From Gymnorhina tibicen (Eukaryota > Chordata > Aves > Passeriformes > Artamidae), in contig VXAZ01002400.1 in the NCBI GenBank assembly GCA_013399875.1, positions 477,256-541,255 of the forward strand: 64,000 nt of DNA, in the 5' to 3' direction. A program made the translations under genes and the position numbers. The notes beneath the pieces are model-generated. The model saw only the letters and a list, made by a program, of their open reading frames with translations. It was not told the origin of the DNA and did not search any database. Positions within the stretch are counted from its first letter, which is position 1, and each line of letters begins with the position of its first letter. Positions 1 through 10,342 of this stretch are shown one piece after another.

Positions 1-484
1 TGCTTCCCCAGCTAATCTATACCCCTGCTTAATTAACCTTGTAATCGGAAAGATTTCCTTAAGCCTCCCTCGAATGTGCTGCACTTTAATTCACCCCTCC
101 TTGTCCTGCCTGCAGTGGCCGTGGAGAGCTGTCTCTGAAGGACTATTGTACCTCTGAGGGCTCGTGGAAGCCCTTCCCTCAGCCTTTTTTCCCCATTTCC
201 TTCAGACTTCAGGTTTTCCTGACCTCTGACCACCTTTGTCTCACCCCTTCGGGCTCTGATCTGTTTATTTGCACCCTTCTCCCATGGTCTCTTTCCAGCA
301 GTAAGCCTTGCCAAAGGAAGACCTCAGGCACCTTAAATCCAGCAATTGTCTCAACTCATCCCTTTTTTAATGGCTTTTTCAGGAAAGAAAATACCAGTGG
401 TTCTCATGGCCCTGTCGCAGCAGTGAACAGGGGGATGGACACTGTGCTGGAGAAGATGAGGATCTGCCCATCATGGTGGGATTT

Positions 485-745
485 CACAGAACCCAGAATG
501 GAATCCCAGAATGGTTTGGGTTGGAAGGGACCTTAAAAATCATCCATTCCAGCCCCCTGCCATGGGCAGGGACACCTTCCACTATCCCAGGTTGCTCCAA
601 GCCCTGTCCAACCTGGCCTTGGACACTTCCAAGGATGGGTCAGCCACAGTTTCTTTGTGCCAGGGCCTCCCCACCCTCACTGGTAGGAATTTCTTCCCAA
701 TAAGACGAAATAATAACCCATCTAACCCTGCCCTCTTTCTTCATT
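485..745 (-). mobile_element. CR1 LINE 3' fragment
   Basis: A non-LTR retrotransposon fragment whose sense strand is the minus strand. Read on the + strand it begins at the element's 3' end (CAGAATGGTTTGGGTTGG), passes through TGCCATGGGCAGGGACACC and the CCAGGTTGCTCCAAGCCC block, and ends near the CTAACCCTGCCCTCTTTCTT region. Avian CR1 elements are usually 5'-truncated and retain only the last few hundred bases, as here. The 3' end carries a doubled CAGAA(C/T)..AGAATGG, the degenerate tail of the family's short terminal repeats. No coding capacity remains. Confidence 0.93.
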
Positions 746-2818
746 TCTGACTGCCTCCAACCGTGGCCTTCTAGTTTGGAAAACAGCATTTCCAAAGTGT
801 TGGGGGGAAGGGGGGAAATCTCTAATGATCCAAATGTTTTGCAGTTGGAGTTTGATTTCAGTGATATTTTCAGGGCAGCTTTGTTTTTAGTGTGTCTCAT
901 TTTGAAAGGACGAGAACATTTTGTGCTGATGAAATTGTTTGGCTTAATTGCATGCTAAAAGCATGTTGATGTTTATGTTGTGTGAGTATTAATTTTAATC
1001 TCCAATATTAATCAGCAGCAATGTAAACAATGTATCGAGTATTATCTTTGCCAGGTTGCATTTGGATATAATTTAATATTTACAACAGGTGTTTAATATT
1101 TTATATTATGTGATAATGTTTCTCTGTTATTGCTCATCAGGGACATGAAAAGACATAAAGGCTCTAAATAGCAGCCAGGGAGTTTGGATTAAACATCTGG
1201 AGCATTTTTTCTTCGGGGAAGGGCAGTGAAGCACTTGAGCACATTTTTGGGGGTGGTGAGGATTTGGTGTGACCTCAGTTGTCACACCAGTCCGTTGTCC
1301 CCATCTGACCATCACCCCAAAACCCTTTTAGCCCCATTTTCCCAGTGGGGAAGGGAAATTCTAGAAGTGTGAACCTGTGGGAGGGAGTTATGATAAAATA
1401 TTCCTGAAAACTCATAGATTTGATTGTCCTGAGGGAACTATTTCCTTATTTTGCAGAAAACAAAGAAGATTAAAGACGAGTTCTGGACTGACAAAATTTT
1501 GCTTTGATTGGGAAATTGGGATCCTTGAAGTAGCTTGTAAATGAACTGCTCAGAAAATCATGGTCCAATTTCTCCTGCTCCCAGAGTCAGCCATCTCCTG
1601 CTCCAAAATTTAGCCATCACTCCTTGTCAGGACTGAAGACCATGTGTCCAACTTGCCTCAAGATCAAGGCTGAAAACATCTGCATAAGAAATTATTTTTT
1701 ACCTGTAAAACTGGTATTTATCCCTCAGGTCTGCTCTGTTCCTGGAACACCCAGCACCGTGTGGGAGCTGTGGCCATTTTCACCCCAAATTTGGAGGGCA
1801 GAAAGATCTGCTGTGATCCAAAATACAAAATGACCTGGTTCTAGTAAATTTAGTGGAGATGTCTATTCTTCAAGACATGGCTCTTGATTCCCAGCACTAG
1901 GGAAGAGCAATCCACACTATTTTCTTCCAAAATTATTTTGAGATCTCATGGAAAGACTTATGTAAGAGCTAAACAGCATTTTTATTTTTCATGCATGAAC
2001 CACTTTGACATTTTTTGACTTTTAAACTAGAAAGGGGTTTTTTTGTTGTTGTTTTTATTATTTTCCAGGAAGCCATTTAGTTAACTTATATTTTAATAGT
2101 GTTTCAACAGACTCTAGTACAGGAAATAAAATAGTCACAAGTTATGCACCTAAGCACTGATTTGCATTATATTTCCCCACCAAAAAAAAAAAGTGTATAT
2201 TCATTGTTGCTATGAAACCAGAAGTTTTGCTTAGATCAGATCATTTTGTTCTCATGTCATGGACAGAGGGGCTGAATGAGCAATGTAATGCTAATGGTGT
2301 TCACTTTAAATCTCCTTAAAGGAACCTTTCACCTCCCACACTTTCCAAGCAAATAAGGTCTTTTAAAAATGGTTTTGGGCAAGTTCAGTGCTCCTGAAAG
2401 TTCCTCCTGGGAGAGGCAGAGAGAGGGGTGGTGGGGCTGTGTGTTGCTGTGGAAATCTGAGTTTTGCAGTGATTTATGTCTTGCCTAAGTTGAGGTGTGG
2501 TTTTTGCTGATGCAAAATAGAGGGGGGACTCTTGAGAATCCTCCTGCTCCTGTCGGGAGCCCAGTGTGGCCCCAGGATGCTGATGGCGAGATGTTGATGA
2601 TGAAATTATTGGTAATAAGAATAAAACTTTTGATTGAACAGTTTTTTCTGGTTACCTTTTGGAAGAAAACTATGGTTGCAAAAGACTCACTAGACTCCTG
2701 GAGTTGGATCTTTAAGGGAAAAAAAAAAGTGAAGTTCTGGGATAAAACTTCCTTTGGGTGCTGATGTGTCAGGCCTTGGGCAAGGCGAGCAGGTTCTCTG
2801 CTTCTTTCGGCTACTTGT
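746..2818. other. non-coding stretch, one enhancer-like block
   Basis: No exon, RNA gene or recognisable transposon was seen. The sequence is AT-rich, especially at 960-1130 and 1980-2200, with short homopolymers such as an A run near 2182-2192. The short open frames here have no family resemblance. The block at 955-1150 is listed separately as a possible regulatory element. Confidence 0.5.
955..1150. promoter_or_regulatory. candidate conserved non-coding element
   Basis: Unique AT-rich sequence with clustered TAAT-type homeodomain cores (TATTAATTTTAATC, CAATATTAATC) and a forkhead-like GTAAACAA site near 1023-1030. It contains no transposon sequence. This texture is typical of vertebrate developmental enhancers, but conservation cannot be judged from one genome. 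The alternative is ordinary AT-rich unique DNA. Confidence 0.25.
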
Positions 2819-3142
2819 GTGTATGTACAGTGTGCAGATATCTATATAATCTACATGTCAATATCTATAGCTAAAAAAGGCATTTATGCATGTTATATAC
2901 GTAAATACATGCGTACAGTGTATAGTTTAAATGTTAACAAAAATCTTGAATATATGAATAAATATGTGTGTATATATGTATGTGTGTGTGCCTGTGTCTA
3001 TATATATATTTCTATATATATAATAGCATATATAAACATATATATTTATATATACATATAATAACATATATATTTATATATCCGTATAACAACATGCACA
3101 CATACAGATACATACATATATATATTTTTTTAAAAAAAAATT
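2819..3142. repeat. AT/ATAC-rich microsatellite
   Basis: A long low-complexity stretch of TATATA, TATACATA and TGTGTG runs with interruptions (ACATACAGATACATACATATATATA near its right end), followed by T and A runs. Open frames across it are repeat artefacts made of Tyr, Ile and Cys. Confidence 0.9.
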
Positions 3143-3794
3143 ACTGTAAAAGGACTCAAAGAGAGAAAGTTTCTCCTGCCCCTGCCCTCATGTATTCCTA
3201 ATTGGTGATGATGGATTGCATTTATACGGCTCCCTCTAATCTCTTTTCTTAAATACAAATATATCTCTGTAAGAATTCCTTGGGAAGAGCTGTGGGCAGA
3301 AAGCTAATTCAGCCTCCGTGCTGATTCATATTCCTTGCTCGCCGCAGACATAACAGTGATGGGCTTGTGGAAGTTGGTGCTTGCAGAAAACCCCCACCTG
3401 TTTGAGGGAGCAGCTCTGGGGTGTCTCGTCCTTCCCCTGTTATCAGCACTGGGTGGCTGCAAGAATAGAGGCTGTGTAACAGCCCGGGAATGGGAAACGA
3501 GGCACAGCAGCCAAAACGGGAATGAAAGTCTCTTTTTAGCTGCTGAACAGAAGATAGGAGTTAAAATATGCAAGTCCATGACGGAGCCAGGAAAATGTGT
3601 GCTTTGTTAAAATTAACTGGTGAGGGCTGCTCCCCATCCTTCCTCCTCAGCCACTGCAGGAACACCACGGCTCCTCTCCAAACAGGGGCTCAGTTTTGGG
3701 TTCACCTCGTGCCAGCTTCCACCCTTGGGTTGGAGGCACTGGGTGCTGTAAGCTGCAAAAATCTAAAAAATTTCCCCAAATATCCATCCTGAAG

Positions 3795-3836
3795 ACACAC
3801 ATCTATATATATGCGTGTGTGCATGAACATATATAA

Positions 3837-3869
<33 letters not shown>

Positions 3870-3900
3870 TAAAAATAACTACATGTATATACATATTTAC
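3795..3900. repeat. TA/CA microsatellite
   Basis: Runs of TATATA, TGTGTG and a CACACACACACACA core, ending in ACATGTATATACATA. It lies about 650 bp to the right of the larger AT-rich array at 2819 and shares its dinucleotide types. Confidence 0.88.
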
Positions 3901-4041
3901 AAGTCCTCAGCTGCTCTGTTTGCAAAATAAACTTCCAGTCTAACTAAAAAAAAAAAAAGAGCAGAAAAATTGACAGCGAGTAAACCTGGAGCTGCTCTGA
4001 GGGAAGTGATGCTGCCTGGAAAATCAATATGTTTTTAGGGC

Positions 4042-4091
4042 TGCCTTTGCTGGTGGAGCCATAAGTTGCCTTTGCTGGTGGAGCCATAAGT
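4042..4091 (+). repeat. 25-bp perfect tandem duplication
   Basis: Two identical adjacent copies of a 25-base unit (beginning TGCCTTTGCTGG and ending CATAAGT) at 4042-4066 and 4067-4091. There is no mismatch between copies, which suggests a recent slippage or repair event or an assembly or read artefact. Confidence 0.95.
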
Positions 4092-4894
4092 CATGTCAGG
4101 CGTTATCTCCAACACCTGTGGTAAATTCACTCTCTTGGCTTGGGCTGAATTTACAGGGAGCCCGAGGGAACAGCCCCGAATTTTAACCTCATTCTTACCC
4201 CTGTTGCATTGAAAAGGAGAATTGTTAACTACGACTTAGCTCATTAAAGGAGGGATGAAAGGAGAGGGCAGCTCAGAGGCAGGGGAATTAACTCAGCAGG
4301 GAGCAAGGAAAGGGGTAGAGATGAAGGGGGATGGAAAATCCAACATGTGGGGCTCCAGGAGCTGCTTGGGAGGACACATTTACAGGGAGCCCACAAAATT
4401 TTGGGAAATGCTTTTTCTACTCTGGCTGCAAGGTTTTCCACAGTGGAGGGATACCTGAGAGTAACTTGGGATAAGCTTCACGCCACACACCCACAAATCC
4501 AAATGGGTTTCTTTGAGGTTCTTCAGAAACTCTGGCATTAAATTTCCAGTAGTTTTACTGGTTAAACTGGTGGTCTTGTACAGATACAGAGCAGACAGCT
4601 AAGGATAAAGTGTTCCCTTTCCCTTTCCTTAAAGAAAACCCCTTGTTAGGAAATGTCCTCAGTTTTTGGGGCAGGAAAGGAGCAAGATCCACGTTTCTCC
4701 TGTGAAACCAGTGCTAATTCCTGGCTGCTTTGGATGGGAACAAAAAGGGGAGTAGGGGATGCACAAAATGTAGTTTTGTGATCAAAGTGAACTTTTGGGT
4801 TTGTTGCACTGGGCTGTGACACACGGGGTGCCTGTTGATACCTCCACTAGGTTAAATCAGCATCATTGGCCCTTTAGGAATGAGTGGATATTAC

Positions 4895-5055
4895 CATGCT
4901 GCCTCTTAAAAAAAAGCAATTACTGCATCCATTGGGCAGTACATTAATTGACACAGTTTAATTACAGCCTGATTTATCTCTGAATGAAATGCACTCAAAA
5001 TTTCCAGTGTATTATTCCATTCAGTTACTGCAAATCTCCGTCCGTTTGCTGCCAC
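4895..5055. promoter_or_regulatory. candidate conserved non-coding element
   Basis: Unique sequence with several homeodomain-type cores: CAATTACTGC, ACATTAATTGAC, TTTAATTACAGCC. CpG dinucleotides are retained in CTCCGTCCG. No CR1 resemblance. Enhancer function is inferred from texture only. Confidence 0.28.
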
Positions 5056-5610
5056 AGACAAGCTGGGTTGGCAAAGCTGGGCACACACGCCAGCAAACAC
5101 TCGGCTTTTCCTCTCCCATTCCTGGGGAATCAGCTCCAAACTCAGCCCCAGCAGCCTGACTTCTGTCTCAGGTGGCTTTTCCAAGCTTTAGTGGGATGGT
5201 TTCCAGCCATCCCCAGCTATCCAGGGCTGAGTTCAGCACTGCTGCTGCTGGGAAGGTGCATTTCTGCAGGCGTCAGAGCCCTTTGGAAAGCTTGTGCCAA
5301 ATGGGACGCCTCATCCTTGGAAAAGTTCCCAGCGTGTTTCCATAGTAGGCACTACAGGAGGTTTGGGGCCATCAAGTGAATCTCAAATCAAGCTGATACA
5401 GGATTTGGGAAGAAGCTGAAACATCTTTATGGGATGTGGGATGACATCCCAGCCCTACTGAGGTCAGAGAGGAGTCAATGACCGTGGCCCTGGGACTGGG
5501 GTTTCTCCTGGAGCCTCTGGTGAGGTCTCCAAGGTAAACCTGGAGCGAAGCCAAGCTGAAATCCAACAGTGGCCCATCCTTTTAGTCCTTCCAGCAGAGC
5601 TGCACCATCT

Positions 5611-5749
5611 AATCCCAGAACTGGAAGGCACCTTAAAGACACCCTTGTTCCAAACCCCTGCCATGGGCAGGGACACCTTCCACTAGGTCAGGTTGCTCCA
5701 AGCCCTCTCCAACCCGGCCTTGCCCCAAAAGCTTGCATTTCACAAAATT
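5611..5749 (-). mobile_element. CR1-tailed element with non-CR1 head
   Basis: From 5611 to about 5727 this is a normal CR1 3' end on the minus strand (CCATGGGCAGGGACACC, GGTTGCTCCAAGCCC). Beyond GGCCTTG the sequence leaves the usual CR1 path. A normal copy continues into CTTCCAGGGATGGGGCAGCC, whereas this one continues as CCCCAAAAGCTTGCATTTCA and CAAAATT. The same ~30-base extension, with few changes, heads the copy at 34247-34405. It is either a CR1 subfamily with an internal deletion or a SINE-like element borrowing a CR1 tail. Confidence 0.75.
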
Positions 5750-5983
5750 CCTTGTGTTTTCAGCCACAGAAGCTCAACAAATGAAATCATCGTGGGAAGA
5801 TTTGCCAATCTGGCATAAATTTGAGCAGAAAGAGCTTTCTAGCCAAGGACAGACAATTTGCTGTCCATGCTGCTAACCAGTCACAAGAAATGGGCCTGTT
5901 TGACGAGTCTGTGACTAAGGGACCACTGAAACAGGGCTTTAAAAGAAATAAGATAAATAAAATAAATGCACCTCTGGCCATAT

Positions 5984-6140
5984 GCTCTTAAAGCCCATCC
6001 CATTCCAGCCCCCTGCCATGGCAGGGACACCTTCCACTATCCCAGGTTGCCCCAAGCCCCGTCCAACCTGGCCTGGAACACTTCCAGGGATGGGGCAGCC
6101 ACAGCTTCTTGGGCTTGTGGCACACCCTGGGCTCTCACCC
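5984..6140 (-). mobile_element. CR1 LINE 3' fragment
   Basis: Minus-sense copy running from the CTTAAAGCCCATCC position through GCCATGGCAGGGACACC and GATGGGGCAGCCACAGC. It is missing the extreme 3' end (GGTTTGGGTTGG is absent) and degrades after TGGCACACCCTGGGCTCTCACC. Confidence 0.9.
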
Positions 6141-6720
6141 GGGGTTGCTGTAGCACAGAGCTGTGGGAAATGGGAGAGAGGATTCCACGGCTTTGGGAAT
6201 ACAAAGGACAAACACTGCTGAAAGAATAACACTTTTGTGCAGCAAACCAGAAGGCACACAGCTGCCCGCTGGAAGACTTTTAAATATATGATGGCCATCA
6301 AGCACACAATCACAGTCTTGCAAAGTGCAGTGTGAGAGGAGGTTTTATTTTATTATTATAAATATTTTCTGTGATATTGGCATTTTCTGAGCAGCCTGAA
6401 ATTGGGCAGGAGGCTCAGGGGAGTCTGGGAAACGACACGGGCAACATTCCTGCTGCTTTTGCCCTAAGCTACAAACCTCTCTGTGCTAAACATGTTTTCT
6501 TTAAACACAGATTGCCCTCACTGCTTCTTCCTGGGGCTATGGAATATTCAAGCACTGTGAAGAGAAGGAAGACAACCCCTTTTCCAGGGACTCTCCAGCT
6601 CTGTGGCAGTGCAAGCCCTGGCTCTAGAGCATGGATTGGAGCATGTGCTGAAGTCCCAGTGACTGCAGCTTTACTTAACAGGTTTGCCTTACACGTATGT
6701 TTAAGGTTGGGCATTTTCTA
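6141..6720. other. non-coding spacer
   Basis: Unique sequence between two CR1 copies. The + frame at 6371-6721 (116 codons) has no recognisable motif and runs into the following CR1, so it is not treated as coding. Nothing else was seen. Confidence 0.45.
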
Positions 6721-6925
6721 GACTGGGGCCTTAAAGATCATCTTGTTCCAACCCCTTGCCATGAGCAGGGACACCTTCCACTATCCCAGGCTGCTCCAAG
6801 CCCTGTCCAAGCTGGCCTGGAACACTGCCAGGGATGGGGCAGCCACAGCTTCTCTGGGCACCCTGTGCCAGGGCCTCACCACCCTCACAGGGAAGAATTT
6901 CTTCCTATGTTTAATATCCTTGAAC
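6721..6925 (-). mobile_element. CR1 LINE 3' fragment
   Basis: Minus-sense copy with CCTTAAAGATCATCTTG, CCATGAGCAGGGACACC, GGGATGGGGCAGCCACAGC and the CACCACCCTCACAGGGAAG segment. The terminal GGTTTGGGTTGG part is degraded or replaced (6700-6720). Confidence 0.92.
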
Positions 6926-8261
6926 TACTCAAGTGGGCTTCCTTGCAAAGAAAAATCACTTTTCATTGCAGGTTAAGCAACACTGTTCCTTTTTTTCTCC
7001 AGCCTCGCAGTTTCCTTTTTATTATATCTGGGAGAAGGGAACACAAATAGAGACACAGGAGAAACCTGACACTATTCAGCCTAATAGGGAATATGGGACA
7101 GAATTTTGCTTTTAGATCTGCACTGTGCCTCTCATCTTTATTAGAGAAGTTGACAACTGAGCTTATTTCTCTGTGTGATAAATCCACTGTAGTAAAAGGC
7201 TGTTCCCAGATGGCAATAGCTGGCACATGGGAGTAAACACAGATATAAGCAAAACATCAGAAACTCCCAACCAAAACTGTTGGCTGGTCAAAAATTCTTC
7301 AGTTTTAATGGCGTGCGAAACACCACGTGAAACACATTCCCTCAGTAAAAATCGTGGGGGATGTTATTTTCAAACGAGCTCTTTAATTAAGAATTTTTTC
7401 TTTAGCCTCAAAAGTTTTCACTTGGTCCTGGATCAGCAGAAAGAAGCCAACACAGCTGGTCCTAGCAAGACAACACGGGAGTATTGGAAAACTGGGGGTG
7501 GGTGAGGATAGCTTAGGTTGTGAAGCGCTGATGACCTGCTGGGATTATCAGAGCGTTCGTCTGGGCTCCTTTGGCTGCAAATACCTTTGCCGTGAAGACA
7601 CAGAGCTGCTTTCACCCTGGGGAAAGCCAGGCTGGGTGCAGAGGCTGTGCCTGTGGAGGAGGAGCGGTGGGAGCAGGGAGCTTTCACAGCTGTAACAAGT
7701 TTTTCAAACGGGTTAAATCTCCTGCGCTTCATTCCCTTCTCGTCCATAGCTCGTTTGTTCCGCACCAGGATGGTGCCCCTCACATTCCCAGCCTGGATGG
7801 GAGGTGGGCAGGGTCGGGAATTCGAGCTGTGTCCTCCCCTTCTTCCCTCTTGCCACGACTTTCTCCTGCTTCTGGCTGCAAATCTAATCAAACACAAACT
7901 TTGCGTTATGCAAAGCCTTTAATTTAAAATGCTATCCATAAATCCGGTCAGTTTTACTTTGCCACGGATGGGGTTTTAGCTACATTTGCTGTTTTGCCTT
8001 TTTTTTCCCCTAGGATTTCTGCTCTGAATCCTCTTGGACCTGTGGTTGGGGTTTGCTCTAGGGAATGTCTGCCCTCACCCTCCTGCCTTCATACTCCTTC
8101 CCTCTGTAAATCCTTCCACGCAGCCACAGAAATGTGCTATATATATTGTTTTTGTGCTATATATTGCCTCTGTGTTATATATGCTCTGCCTTCTGTACAT
8201 GGTCTGCGTGCAGTGTAGCCATATATTAGCATCCCAAATACATTTACATTCCATAATTGTT
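6926..8261. other. non-coding stretch
   Basis: No gene recognised. The minus frame at 7433-7897 (154 codons) is Arg/Ser/Pro-rich and resembles no family known to me. The right part (7865-7980) is AT-rich unique sequence holding a dyad, CTTTGC-GTTAT-GCAAAG, at 7899-7915. Around 8138-8185 there are three imperfect copies of a GTGCTATATAT-type unit. Confidence 0.45.
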
Positions 8262-8412
8262 ACATAGAATCCTACAACGGTTTAGCTTGGAAGGCAATTT
8301 AAAGCCCACCTCGTTCCAACACCCTTGCCACGGGCAGGGACACTTCCCACCAGACGGGCCTGCTCCAAAACTCATCCAGCCTGGCCTTGAACACTCCCAG
8401 GGATGCCAGTTT
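8262..8412 (-). mobile_element. CR1 LINE 3' fragment, diverged
   Basis: Minus-sense copy with ATAGAATCCTACAACGGTTT, TTGCCACGGGCAGGGACAC and GCCTGGCCTTGAACACTCC. More mutated than its neighbours, suggesting an older insertion. It ends near CCAGGGATGCCAG. Confidence 0.85.
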
Positions 8413-8554
8413 TTGCTTAGAACCCCCCAGGTTTGGTTTATTTTATGGAGGCAGCCCCCTAAGCCTGTCCTCAGGCACGCCCCAACCTCGGGCCTGCAGC
8501 AGGGCGAGTGCTTTTTCCGAGGAAAACAGTCCAATATCGGCCCTGGCTCCCGCT

Positions 8555-8650
8555 CAGAGCGCATTAGCGTATGGATTACATGTAATGCAACCCATTATGC
8601 AAGGCAGCCGGGATTGCAGCGGGGATTACAGCCCGATAACCCCCTGGGAA
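8555..8650. promoter_or_regulatory. candidate conserved element with ATTACATGTAAT palindrome
   Basis: Unique sequence with a perfect 12-base palindrome ATTACATGTAAT at 8575-8586, followed by CCCATTATGCAA (POU/homeodomain-like) and two GGATTACA/GGATTGCA motifs resembling bicoid-class (OTX/PITX) GGATTA sites. The cluster suggests a regulatory element. Function is inference only. Confidence 0.3.
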
Positions 8651-8820
8651 GGCAGGTTTAGCAGCTCTGGGTGAGAGCTGGGGCCTGAGGCCGCTCGCAC
8701 GCGGGGTTTGACGCCTCGGGCCCGCGGGGTTTAGCTCCCGCTGCGGATCGAGAAGGGAGCTGAGCCTCCAGCATTCCCTCCCTGGGGTTACCCCTCAGTG
8801 CAGGGTGCCTGGAGAAGGCA

Positions 8821-9185
8821 TTTCACGGAACCACAGCTGGAAGGGACCCACCAGGGTCATCCAGTCCAACCCGTGGCCCTGCCCAGACACTCCCCAACAA
8901 TCCCACCCTGGGCATCCCTGGGAGCGTTGTCCAAACATGCCTGGAGCTCTGGCAGCCTCGGGGCTGTGCCCATTCCCTGGGGAGCCTGGGCAGTGCCCAG
9001 CACCCTCTGGATGAAGAATATTTTCCTGATATCCAACCTAGTCCTCCCCTGACTCAGCTCCAGCCGTTCCCTCGGGTCCTGTCCCTGGTGATGAGAGGGA
9101 AGAGGTCGGTGCTGCCCCTCTGCTTCCCCTTGGGAGGATGTTGAAGGCCACAGTGAGGTCTCCCCTCAGTTGGTGTTTCAACTCC
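8821..9185 (-). mobile_element. CR1 LINE fragment of a second subfamily
   Basis: The 3' end reads (on +) CACAGCTGGAAGGGACCCAC and GGTCATCCAGTCCAACCC, then TTGTCCAAACATGCCTGGAG, CCCTGGGGAGCCTGGGCAG and CTGATATCCAACCTAGTCC. This is the CR1 lineage with the GTCCAAAC / GGAGCCTG body, distinct from the GGGCAGGGACACC lineage dominating the window. The boundary on the right is uncertain because similarity fades after GTGAGGTCTCCCCTCAG. Confidence 0.88.
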
Positions 9186-9856
9186 TGGTGCACATCTCCC
9201 AGCGGGAATGATGTGGGATACATCCCTGCCACGGGGTGCAAAGCATTTTAACAGCATCCCCAGGTCCTTGGTGAATCCTCCCTCCACTCAGTCCAGAATT
9301 GCACAGCTGGGACAAGGTCTGCTGTAAGGTTATGATGTCTGTGGGACTTTTTTGTCTCCTTTTTTTCCCCTCCAATCCAAATTCACCAACTATTTTTATC
9401 CCTGAGCTATCATAGCTTTGTCCTTTGCCTTTTTGGAGTATCATGCTAATTGGGTTGGAACAGAGGCTTTCATTACCAAAAGCAATAGCTCACAAACAGA
9501 GCAGCACCAATTATTTCCCAACCAAATGCAGGATTATTTAATCCAATACTGGATTTTGAAGCCAGTGGCACAGAGGGATGGGGATACCCCACTGGCCTGG
9601 CTATAGGGGCACAGGGATGGTGATAATTATCTGAGAGAGGGACATAGGCAGGGCACTGGCTGCTTTTCAGGTAGGATTTTGAGGGGTGAGGAGGTGTCAG
9701 ATTTGATGGAAGGTGATCCAGCCAATGTCAGGATTTCCTGAGGCTGAGGTATGACCTGTTCAAACCTGTGTGAGTCTCTCTGAATATGAGAGAACCTGGA
9801 ATTGCCATGGTTATAGGTAATGGAAGAGCTGGTGGGGATGTTAATCTTCCTGCTTT
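9186..9856. other. non-coding spacer
   Basis: Possible faded continuation of the preceding CR1 copy up to about 9290, then unique sequence with no gene or repeat recognised. Confidence 0.4.
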
Positions 9857-10342
9857 CATAGAACCATAGAATCATGGAATGCTTTGGGTTGAAGACCTAA
9901 AAGCCCACCCAATTCCAACCCCCTGCCATGGGCAGGGACACCTTCCACTATCCCAGGGTGATCCAAGCCCTGTCCAACTGGGCCTGGAGCACTGCCAGGG
10001 ATGGGGCAGCCACAGGTTCTCTGGGAAACCTGTGCCAGGGCCTCACCACCCTCACAGGGAAGAATTCCTTCCCAAGATCCCATCTATCCCTGCCCTCTGG
10101 CAGTGGGAAGCCATTTCCTGTGTCCTGTCCCTCCATCCCTTGTCCCCAGTCCCTCTCCAGCTCTCCTGGAGCCCCTTTAAGCCCTGGCAGGGGCTCTAAG
10201 ATCTCTCTAGATCCTTCTCTTCTCCAGGTGAACACCCCAGACTCTCCCAGCCTGGCTCTGGAGTAGAGGGGCTCCAGCCCTCAGAGCATTTCTGTGGCCT
10301 CCTCTGGACTTGCTCCAGCAGATCCATGTCCCTCTTATGTTC
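9857..10342 (-). mobile_element. CR1 LINE, ~490 bp, 3' UTR plus ORF2 end
   Basis: One of the longer copies. On the + strand it runs from CATAGAACCATAGAATCATGG through CCATGGGCAGGGACACC, CTCACAGGGAAGAATTCC and CCTGCCCTCTGGCAGTGGG, to CCCAGCCTGGCTCTGGAG and TGGCCTCCTCTGGACTTGC. The three tandem ATAGAA/ATAGAATC/ATGGAAT units at the start are the retained 3' tail repeats. It is a good in-window reference for the deleted copy at 18604. Confidence 0.95.

Larger units (their letters stand above)
3143..5610. other. non-coding stretch with small repeats
   Basis: Apart from the separately listed microsatellite (3795), 25-bp duplication (4042) and TAAT-rich block (4895), no gene or transposon was identified. 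The longest + frame (4984-5379, 131 codons) uses unrelated sequence and has no recognisable domain, so it is not called. Confidence 0.45.

Noticed and set aside
2819..3201. Tyr/Ile-rich small proteins
   Set aside because: Pure translation of the TA/TG microsatellite.
7433..7897. 154-codon basic minus frame
   Set aside because: Arg/Ser/Pro-rich composition fits GC-rich non-coding DNA. No domain or splice edges.
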